Source of the DNA: Bacteroides luhongzhouii
GTDB taxonomy: Bacteria; Bacteroidota; Bacteroidia; Bacteroidales; Bacteroidaceae
DNA length: 64,000 nucleotides
Reading direction: 5' to 3'
Assembly (NCBI RefSeq): GCF_009193295.2
Contig: NZ_CP059973.1
Span: 4,092,001 to 4,156,000 of the forward strand
Positions 56,828-64,000 of the stretch are shown here, piece after piece. Position 1 is the stretch's first letter; every line of letters begins with the position of its first letter. Under the pieces are notes generated by a model. The model had not been told where the DNA came from, ran no database searches, and saw nothing but the letters and a program-made list of their open reading frames with translations. The translations under genes and the position numbers were made by a program.

Positions 56828-57340
56828 ATGGAATCGACTACTGTAAAACTCTATTCGCTGAACTACAGCGATGTGAAAACTTATTTGGCAGCCTTGTTAT
56901 TCATCATTGGCAACATTCTTTTTCCCCAATTTTTTCATCTCATACCTCAAGGAGGAATAACCTGGTTGCCTATTTATTTCTTCACGCTGATCGGAGCTGC
57001 CAAGTATGGTTGGAAGGTGGGGCTGTTGACCGCTGTTCTTTCACCTATTATCAACTCCTTGCTCTTTGGTATGCCAATGCCGGTCGTATTGCCTGCAATT
57101 TTATTAAAATCGGTATTACTCGCCATTGCCGCCGGTTGGGCTACACAACACTTCGGACGTGTTTCCATACCGGTATTGGTTGGCGTGGTACTTACTTATC
57201 AAGTTGTAGGAACATTGGGAGAGTGGATATATATAGGTAATTTCTACAATGCCATTCAGGATTTCCGTATTGGAATTCCCGGAATGTGTCTGCAAGTATT
57301 CGGAGGTTATTTATTCATTCGATATTTGATTCGCAAATAA
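56828..57340 (+). CDS. ECF-transporter S-component-like membrane protein
   Basis: A 170-residue protein with five or six membrane helices (YFFTLIGAAKYGWKVGLLTA, VLPAILLKSVLLAIAAGWAT), fitting substrate-binding S components of energy-coupling-factor vitamin transporters. The ATPase and T subunits are not in this window, so it would use a shared module or work alone. Coupled with the small TBDR it would give an outer-to-inner membrane route for a cofactor-like substrate. Last gene of the operon; a terminator follows. Confidence 0.75.
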   Translation: MESTTVKLYSLNYSDVKTYLAALLFIIGNILFPQFFHLIPQGGITWLPIYFFTLIGAAKYGWKVGLLTAVLSPIINSLLFGMPMPVVLPAILLKSVLLAIAAGWATQHFGRVSIPVLVGVVLTYQVVGTLGEWIYIGNFYNAIQDFRIGIPGMCLQVFGGYLFIRYLIRK

Positions 57341-57390
57341 CATCCTGGTTAATAATCACTTTTCCAAGAAGAAAATATAATCCTTAAAGA

Positions 57391-57437
57391 AAAAAGTTCT
57401 CCTCTGTTATAGATATTATAATGGAGGAGAACTTTTT
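57391..57437. terminator. Bidirectional terminator
   Basis: A perfect 14-bp stem (57391-57404 with 57424-57437) starts with A's and ends with T's, serving both the operon on the plus strand and the HTCS gene on the minus strand. Confidence 0.9.
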
Positions 57438-57469
57438 AAAATAGAACTTATCTATTCGCTTTTTATTGA

Positions 57470-60400
57470 TCAATCTTCTTCGTCAGCTTCCAGATCAACA
57501 GTGGGATTTCCTCCTTCTTTTGCATATCTGCTCGGACTCATTTTATAGTATTTTTTGAATACTTCCCGGAAATATTTAGTATCAGAAAATCCAACCATGT
57601 CTGAAATTTCATTGATAGCATATCCGCCCTCTTTCAACAACTGTGTAGCACGTTTCAAACGCATCACCCGGATAAATTCAGTCGGAGACTGTCCTGTCAA
57701 CGCTTTCAACTTACAATAAAAACTGGTACGGCTCATGCCGCTTGATTCGCAAAGTATATCAACAGAAAATTCCGGATTATTTATATTCTCGTCCACAATT
57801 TTCTTTGCATTTGATATAAACTTCCAATCAAGACTGCTGGTACCGTTTGCAGACGGAACCATTGATTTCACTTCTATATCCAGATTAGCATATCTCATAC
57901 GCAACAGCTCCCGATTTGCCAATAAATTGGCGATATTCGCCCGTAATATTTTCACGCTGAAAGGTTTGATGAGATATTCGTCCGCGCCAATCGACAGTCC
58001 ATCCAGAATATTGTTTTCCTCCCCTAAAGCTGTGAGCAACAACACAGGAATATGTGAAATCTCAATATCACTTTTGATAGCAACACACAATTCATCTCCC
58101 CGCATTTCCGGCATCATGATATCAGAAAGAACCAGTTCCGGCCAAAATTCTTTGATAATAATCAATGCTTCCTTTCCATTAGCGCAAGCTTGTACATTAT
58201 ATATAGAAGATAATGAGCTGACCAGATAAGAGCGTAACTCATCATTGTCTTCTACAACAAGAATCCGTCGCAAATTCGGATCATCTATCGTAACGGTTGT
58301 CTTTGCCGGAACATTCGGAGCGGGCAGTACAGGAGCCAACGCTTCAAACTTAGAGGGTGCTTCATCACTGATACTTTCAGAGTTCTTATTCTTTTTCGGA
58401 AAAACAATTTTGATTGTCGTACCTTGATGCTCAACACTCTCTACACTAATTTTACCTCCATGAAGGCTGACCAGTTTTCCTACCAACATCAATCCGATAC
58501 CACTACCCGTCACTTTAGAGTTAATGGCATTGCTGGCACGGAAATGAAGTTTAAACAACTTACTTTGTTCACTGGCAGGAATACCTATACCGGTATCCTT
58601 GATTATCACTTTCCATGAATCGTTCGTATCGGATACGGAAATGCTGACCTTTCCATTTTCCGGAGTATATTTTAGCGAGTTCGATATTATATTCTTCAAA
58701 ATAGAATCCATCTTCTCCTTATCAAACGATACATTCATATAGCTGAAAGTACTCTCATATGTATATTCAATACGCCTAATGGCCGCATAAGAAGAGAATG
58801 AATCATATATTTCATTCATATAGGTATTCAATTCATATTCGGAAACACTCATTTTAGAGGAATATACATCTGTTCGCTCAAAATTAATCAGATTGCTGAC
58901 CAGTCGTAAAAGAACTTCCACATTCCTTAATGCAATGTTCGTACGGGTTATTCCATTGTCGGTAAGCGTCTCTTCTTCCAATAATTCCTCCAAAGGTGCT
59001 TTTATTAAAGTTAATGGAGTACGTATATCATGGGCCGTATTGATGAAGAACTGCGTTTTTTCATCAGATATATTCTTTTGCTTTCTTAGATTTATCACAC
59101 GCAGAATGAAATAAAATCCCCCGATTACCAACAGGATATAACACAGGATAGCCCACCAACTCGACCAATAAGGTTGTGTGATGATAATTTTCATAGTACG
59201 TTCCTGAAAAACAATGTCATGTTCTTCTCCAGATACTGCACGCACATGAAGGGTATATTTACCCGGAGGCAAATTGGTGAAACGAATCAAATTATTTGCT
59301 CCCGGTTGGGTCCATTTCTCATAAAACCCTTCTAATTTCCATGAATATAATGCACTTCCGGGAGAATCATAATTGATTGTAGAAACTTCAAATGAAAACG
59401 TATTTTCATCATATGCCAGCTCTAATACATCTGTCCTATCAATACTCTTCTGTAAAGGGGAATCCTTGACACCCGGATAAACAGGTTGATAAGACAGATG
59501 AAAGTCGCTAAATACCAACCTGGAGAACTTATAATCCGGGAATTTCACATTCATCGGAAGTTCAATTGCTCCATCCGTACTACCGAATACAAAGTTTTTA
59601 TTTTTACGCACCGTTCCTGCTGCTGCGTTAAAGTATGCAGGCAACAAGCCTTCTCCTCTGGTCCAATTACGAAATATCTTTTCTTTAGTATAAAAACAGG
59701 TTATTCCGTTCTCCGTACTCATCATTATACGTCCATCCACTTCCGGCAATATTGTAAATATTCTGTTTGAAACTAAAGCAGAATTATCAGAAAAATAATG
59801 TTCGAAAGTCATATTTTGAGGATTATAGATAAATACTCCCATACCATTTGTCCCGATATATAACAGCCCATTATCTGCCTGATAAAGCGTATTAATATAA
59901 GTAATGCCTATCTCCATTTCAATATACTGATATTCACCAGTATTTCGATTCAATAAATACACCCCAATAGCAGTTCCGATCCACATATTATCTTTGTCTT
60001 TTTCAACAATTGATGTAATGGAATTCAATCCCGGATATAAACGTGCATTGTTAGTCTCCAGATCAAAACATTTTAGATTATAATAGCCTCCCGACCAGAT
60101 ATACCCTCTCGAATCTTTAACTATATCACGAATATATTTATCCGGACGCATATTGACATGAGAAAGAAGGTAAGGAGAAAAATATTCAACTGATAGAGTT
60201 TTTTTGTTTATTTTATAAATACCGGAAGTATATCCTCCTGCCCATATAACACCAGGAGACACTTCACATAGAGTAATAAAAATATGATTCTTGTCCTTTA
60301 GTTGATGATTAAAAGAGCTTAGAAATGAATGCCACTGACCTGTTTTTGAATTATAAAGACTAATACCATTACTAGTTCCAAACCACAGATCACCTTCATG

Positions 60401-61456
60401 ATCTTCGATAACCGCTTGTACCTGATCATTGATTAATGATTGTGCATTACCCATAGCATGTTTCATCCAATGATAATTTTCATAGCGATTATCAATCACC
60501 GTAATTCCTGTAGGATAGTTGGCAAGCCATATCCGCTTTTCTTCATCTACAAAAACATCATTGATATTATTTCCATTCATTTCATTATAACTCTGATAAT
60601 TGGCAATAATGTAATCTTCCAGTTCACAGGTATTTACATTAATTTTATACACTCCCATTCCTTCCGTCGCAATCAATAACTCTGTTTCATTCAATGGGCT
60701 GATACGAGCTATGTTTACATCACTAAGATCAGCGTCCGGACGTATAATTTCCTGTGTATTCATATCGTACACAAAAACTCCTCTTTCAAATGAACCAATG
60801 AACAATCTTTTTGATTGCCGGTGGAAATACAGTTCGCTCACCTGTGCATGAAAATAGTCCAGTGTTTCAACAGGCATAGCCTCTAAAACACCATTTTCCA
60901 GTTTGACATATCGTACGCCCGTCTCCGTTGCTATAAAGAAATGGTGCTCATCTACTTGTTCTATTGCCGTAATGCTACTGTGTAACACATTGGGAAATTG
61001 AACTACATGAGCGTCTTTCATATTATACAGTAATACAGTGTCTTTACGACATAACCAGATATTATTATTGCGGTCCAGATAACCACAACTTATTGCTTCA
61101 GAGGTATCCGGTAATTTATATACCATTTTGAAATCGTCTCTGTCGGTTTCATATTGAAAGATTCGTCCTTGTTTGCCAACCACCCATATACCGATATGTG
61201 GTTCTGTATATAACCATCCCAAGCGTATGGGAGCATCCAAAGTAGTGCCTTCTTTATTTAATTTATAGTGTTTTATATCTTTACCGTTGTAACGGTCCAT
61301 GCCTTCATTCGTAAGAAACCACATATAGCCTTGGGCATCTTTCTGAATATTGAATATCCGGCGGTTACTCAAACCATCTTCTATTCCTATGTATTTGTAT
61401 GTCTGTGCTGTAACCCAAATCGGAAAAAAGAGGAGGATGTATATAATGTATCTCAT
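57470..61456 (-). CDS. Second hybrid two-component system regulator (HTCS)
   Basis: About 1328 residues from ATG 61456, where a signal peptide begins (MRYIIYILLFFPIWVTAQ); longer ORF versions add no conserved sequence. It has Reg_prop propeller blades, a Y_Y_Y domain, one membrane helix, HisKA with H809 in AHDIRTPL (HD instead of the commoner HE), HATPase (DTGIGIP, GSGIGL), a receiver with D1112 in LSDIMMPEM, and an AraC helix-turn-helix C-terminus. No SusC/D or glycosidase genes lie next to it in the window, so its target is elsewhere or is one of the neighbouring transport genes. Confidence 0.93.
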   Translation of the reverse strand: MRYIIYILLFFPIWVTAQTYKYIGIEDGLSNRRIFNIQKDAQGYMWFLTNEGMDRYNGKDIKHYKLNKEGTTLDAPIRLGWLYTEPHIGIWVVGKQGRIFQYETDRDDFKMVYKLPDTSEAISCGYLDRNNNIWLCRKDTVLLYNMKDAHVVQFPNVLHSSITAIEQVDEHHFFIATETGVRYVKLENGVLEAMPVETLDYFHAQVSELYFHRQSKRLFIGSFERGVFVYDMNTQEIIRPDADLSDVNIARISPLNETELLIATEGMGVYKINVNTCELEDYIIANYQSYNEMNGNNINDVFVDEEKRIWLANYPTGITVIDNRYENYHWMKHAMGNAQSLINDQVQAVIEDHEGDLWFGTSNGISLYNSKTGQWHSFLSSFNHQLKDKNHIFITLCEVSPGVIWAGGYTSGIYKINKKTLSVEYFSPYLLSHVNMRPDKYIRDIVKDSRGYIWSGGYYNLKCFDLETNNARLYPGLNSITSIVEKDKDNMWIGTAIGVYLLNRNTGEYQYIEMEIGITYINTLYQADNGLLYIGTNGMGVFIYNPQNMTFEHYFSDNSALVSNRIFTILPEVDGRIMMSTENGITCFYTKEKIFRNWTRGEGLLPAYFNAAAGTVRKNKNFVFGSTDGAIELPMNVKFPDYKFSRLVFSDFHLSYQPVYPGVKDSPLQKSIDRTDVLELAYDENTFSFEVSTINYDSPGSALYSWKLEGFYEKWTQPGANNLIRFTNLPPGKYTLHVRAVSGEEHDIVFQERTMKIIITQPYWSSWWAILCYILLVIGGFYFILRVINLRKQKNISDEKTQFFINTAHDIRTPLTLIKAPLEELLEEETLTDNGITRTNIALRNVEVLLRLVSNLINFERTDVYSSKMSVSEYELNTYMNEIYDSFSSYAAIRRIEYTYESTFSYMNVSFDKEKMDSILKNIISNSLKYTPENGKVSISVSDTNDSWKVIIKDTGIGIPASEQSKLFKLHFRASNAINSKVTGSGIGLMLVGKLVSLHGGKISVESVEHQGTTIKIVFPKKNKNSESISDEAPSKFEALAPVLPAPNVPAKTTVTIDDPNLRRILVVEDNDELRSYLVSSLSSIYNVQACANGKEALIIIKEFWPELVLSDIMMPEMRGDELCVAIKSDIEISHIPVLLLTALGEENNILDGLSIGADEYLIKPFSVKILRANIANLLANRELLRMRYANLDIEVKSMVPSANGTSSLDWKFISNAKKIVDENINNPEFSVDILCESSGMSRTSFYCKLKALTGQSPTEFIRVMRLKRATQLLKEGGYAINEISDMVGFSDTKYFREVFKKYYKMSPSRYAKEGGNPTVDLEADEED

Positions 61457-61684
61457 ATAAACAGTTGTTTTTAAACTACTTCTAACAATCATATAAATAT
61501 AACAGTTAACGAAACTAGACAAAAGCAATGAAAAATGCAAAGAAATAGAAGAGATTCTCCGATAAAACATTCATTTAGAAACATTTTTATTTCCAAAATT
61601 GATTATTTACATCGAGAAGTTGATTTATTTGAAAGTATTCTTTGATCATGTGTCATAATTAGCACATGTTTTGTTTTTGTTAAT

Positions 61685-62869
61685 TTAATGAATCGGATCA
61701 GAATCCAGTTTCTTCTTGTAAACCCATATACTTATTATAAAATAAATAAGTACTTGTATCCAAAGGGTTATATATTCCGGTCTGATATCCGCCATACTGG
61801 CTCCCATAGAATTCAATTTCACAAAGGCAAGTGTGCCCGGTGCAGCCGGAAGAATGTAATGTGCAACTTTCCAATACCAAGGCATTAGTTCCATCGGATA
61901 GGAAACTCCGGAAAGAAAGATTAATCCTACAGAGAAGAAGGCGATCATGAGTAGGGGAGCTTCTGAATCCGTAAAATACCTGGAAGCTGCCAATCCTAGA
62001 AAAGAGGTCGCCATCAGATATGGAATCAATAATAGTACAATGTATAATCCGTTTCCAATATTAGGAATGCTGAAAAAGTGGGGGAGCAGACCTAATAGAA
62101 AGAAAGCAAAAATAGCATAAAGAGCACAGTATACGGATGTTTTTCCCGCCACTATACGAATGGCAACTCCCCAGCCATATCCAAAAGGAGAGTAAACGCG
62201 GATTCCTCTGCTACTGTGCTCTTCTCCAGTCAGCATACCAATAACCATCAATAAAGTTTGGAAGATTATAATCATCATAACTGCGGGAATAAGATAAGAA
62301 CCATAGCCTTCCGTGTAATTGTAAAGTGCAGTTCCTTCTACATTGATCGGTTTTGCCATAGCTACGGCAAGCAACCCTTGTGGTGGAAGAAATACCGCTT
62401 CATCCAGCCTGTATTTGTCATTAATAGCTAGCATGACACGTGATGAAGCCCCCTGCAAAGCTTCGAAATACAAGAAAGCATCAGTAGTCGCATAAAGGGA
62501 AAATACGGCTTCATCTCCCCGGAACACTCGCTTCTCAAAATCATGAGGCAAATAGAGAATTCCCTGTACTTTGCCTTCTTTCATCCATTCTTTTGCTTCG
62601 TGATAGTCCATCGCCTGGCTATAAATCTCTGCTTGGGGAGTAGCATCCAGCCAACGGATAAAATCACGACTCAATTCGCTATGCGAATTATCGACTACGG
62701 CAACAGGAACATCGGTTACAATATTCGGTGCATACATGTAATTGTAGAGTAATCCGTAGACAAAGATTCCTCCCATCAACACAAGCAGAACAGCATAACT
62801 GGTACTGATAGCTAGAAATTCACGACGAATGATGAATGATAACTGTTGTAACTTACTTAATGTTTTCAT
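61685..62869 (-). CDS. ABC-2 type export permease
   Basis: A 394-residue permease of the YhhJ/YbhR layout: one N-terminal helix (about 25-45), a large periplasmic domain (about 50-170), and five further helices from about 190. The conserved late tract SGVSYPMELMPWYW is typical. Such proteins pair as heterodimers with an ATPase and HlyD/TolC partners to export drugs or other small molecules. The start overlaps the upstream permease gene by 17 bases. Confidence 0.88.
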   Translation of the reverse strand: MKTLSKLQQLSFIIRREFLAISTSYAVLLVLMGGIFVYGLLYNYMYAPNIVTDVPVAVVDNSHSELSRDFIRWLDATPQAEIYSQAMDYHEAKEWMKEGKVQGILYLPHDFEKRVFRGDEAVFSLYATTDAFLYFEALQGASSRVMLAINDKYRLDEAVFLPPQGLLAVAMAKPINVEGTALYNYTEGYGSYLIPAVMMIIIFQTLLMVIGMLTGEEHSSRGIRVYSPFGYGWGVAIRIVAGKTSVYCALYAIFAFFLLGLLPHFFSIPNIGNGLYIVLLLIPYLMATSFLGLAASRYFTDSEAPLLMIAFFSVGLIFLSGVSYPMELMPWYWKVAHYILPAAPGTLAFVKLNSMGASMADIRPEYITLWIQVLIYFIISIWVYKKKLDSDPIH

Positions 62870-64000
62870 ACTTATGACTTTCTATAGCTCGTTTTAAATG
62901 GGGAAGCAACAATAGGGCCAGCAACGGAAAGATACAAAGTATCACAGCCGATGGCCAAAGATGAATAAAACCACCGCCTCCATAAAGCATGGTTTGCATC
63001 ATCTCCGTAAAATGGCGGACGGGAAACAAGTAGGAAGCATCCCTCACCAAAGGATACATATTGGGAACCGGAAAGGTCACCCCGGACAAGGTAGCTCCCA
63101 AAGAACCTACCATAGAGACTACGCTTATCACCAGTGAAATTGCCGGAAACAGCGAAAATAAAAACAGCCCTAAAGCCTGTGTCGCAATGATGAAAAGCAC
63201 AGTCATAATATTCATTAACCACCAACTCCCCTGGAAAGGAATATGCAAGATACCGAACATAACATAATTAGCTAACCACCCTATCAGAATATATATAATG
63301 GTATAAGGCAATAACTTGCCCAAAACAGCAGTTACTATATTGCCTTTAGCAGTCGTCAACCAAGCATTTGCTGTACGGAATTTAATTTCAATGCCGACCG
63401 TATAAACAGTAATCAACAAGATCAAGACTTGAAACAAAACAAAGAAAAAGGGCTGACTCAAATATACCGAATAATCCAAACTTGGATTATATATCGGATG
63501 GTTATTAGCCTGCACTGGCAATAAAAAGGTGGTAATCTGATTCTGTTCTACTCCGAGAGCCACGGCTTGCATCACCACAGGGGAAAGAGCCACCGGAGCT
63601 AATGATGTTTCGAATGCCGCCATCAACTCACCGCCTACCGACAATAATGCATAGTGATAATAGTAGGAGAGTGTTGCATCCTTTCCGGTGATAGCATCTT
63701 GCTCAAATTGGGGAGGTATGGAAAGATAACCATAAATCTCTTTCTTTTGTACAGATTCACGGGCAGCCGCTTCATTTGCAAAATGCTTTGTCACTTTAAA
63801 AGTCGGTACAGCCGAGATATTCCTGGCAATAGCCCGGGAAGTAGCAGTGTTATCCTGATCGACAATACCGATAGGAATATTTTCCATCTGTCCGTTGCCA
63901 AAAATAGTAGCCATAAAGAAAAGGGTGAACAACGGCAAGACAATGCAGACGCCAAAATAAAGGCGCCGTGAAGTCATTCGCTGCCACTCTCTTAACAATA
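62853..64000 (-). CDS. ABC-2 type export permease, partial at the window end
   Basis: At least 382 residues; the frame is open to the window end and the first visible residues (REWQRMTSRRLYFG) are inside the expected N-terminus, so the true start lies beyond. Same fold as the following gene: N-terminal helix, periplasmic domain (about 40-180), five helices, and the late tract SGVTFPVPNMYP. The two are probably the subunits of one exporter, with ATPase, HlyD-like and TolC-like genes expected further upstream. Confidence 0.88.
   Translation of the reverse strand, partial: LLREWQRMTSRRLYFGVCIVLPLFTLFFMATIFGNGQMENIPIGIVDQDNTATSRAIARNISAVPTFKVTKHFANEAAARESVQKKEIYGYLSIPPQFEQDAITGKDATLSYYYHYALLSVGGELMAAFETSLAPVALSPVVMQAVALGVEQNQITTFLLPVQANNHPIYNPSLDYSVYLSQPFFFVLFQVLILLITVYTVGIEIKFRTANAWLTTAKGNIVTAVLGKLLPYTIIYILIGWLANYVMFGILHIPFQGSWWLMNIMTVLFIIATQALGLFLFSLFPAISLVISVVSMVGSLGATLSGVTFPVPNMYPLVRDASYLFPVRHFTEMMQTMLYGGGGFIHLWPSAVILCIFPLLALLLLPHLKRAIESHKYENIK

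Noticed and set aside
61647..61668. Hairpin CATGTG/CACATG as terminator of the ABC permease operon
   Set aside because: The T-rich tract lies on the plus-strand side, where no gene ends; in the minus direction no T tract follows a short 6-bp stem.

Overview
The window looks like a chromosomal segment of a human-gut Bacteroides, probably in the B. thetaiotaomicron/ovatus group. The signs are Bacteroides-type promoters (a -7 box of the form TAnnTTTG), two hybrid two-component regulators (HTCS), FecR/ECF-sigma pairs, TonB-dependent receptors (TBDRs), and signal peptides and lipoboxes typical of the phylum. All family calls come from reading the proteins; no database search was possible.

Layout. 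1-1983: the end of a GH2 glycosidase gene. 2129-6950: an OmpR-type response regulator and its sensor kinase, then an MgtA-type Mg2+ P-type ATPase whose promoter carries four TCTAAY hexamers at exact 11-bp spacing, so this is probably a PhoPQ-like Mg2+ circuit. 7109-8632: a thioredoxin-fold lipoprotein. 8709-16546: an AT-rich accessory stretch on the minus strand. It holds an AAA ATPase + RloB (AbiL-like) defence pair whose rloB is split by a complete IS256-family element with an 8-bp target duplication, four small secreted or membrane proteins (two of them paralogues), a candidate structured ncRNA, a 22-bp periodic repeat array and an HU-like protein gene.

17010-36403: a one-strand polysaccharide utilization cluster of GH106 alpha-L-rhamnosidase, SGNH acetylesterase, DUF5703 protein, GH2, HTCS, PL1 pectate lyase and a two-domain pectate-lyase-like/DUF protein. 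The gene types resemble part of the rhamnogalacturonan-II system of B. thetaiotaomicron, and there is no SusC/SusD pair here. 36580-37465: an orphan ECF sigma factor with a very short FecR-like anti-sigma fragment. 37570-42519: housekeeping and transport genes (MFS, split ThrE-type exporter, SDR, HAD). 42520-43262: a long intergenic region with two further short-period palindromic arrays.

43263-47633: a sigma/FecR/TBDR trans-envelope signalling set without SusD. 47791-48882: a membrane-anchored metallo-beta-lactamase-fold hydrolase. 49003-50162: two lipoproteins. 50346-57340: an operon of Fe-S aldo/keto reductase, NapH-NapG-like polyferredoxin fusion, Tat-exported Fe-S aldo/keto reductase lipoprotein, DUF1893 protein, small BtuB-like TBDR and an ECF-transporter S-component-like protein. 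The hydrolase and this operon share a long, identically spaced promoter element, so they are probably one regulon; this is the best candidate here for an undescribed system, perhaps uptake and reductive processing of a small cofactor-like molecule. 57470-61456: a second HTCS without a PUL beside it. 61685-64000: two ABC-2 export permeases, the second running off the window.
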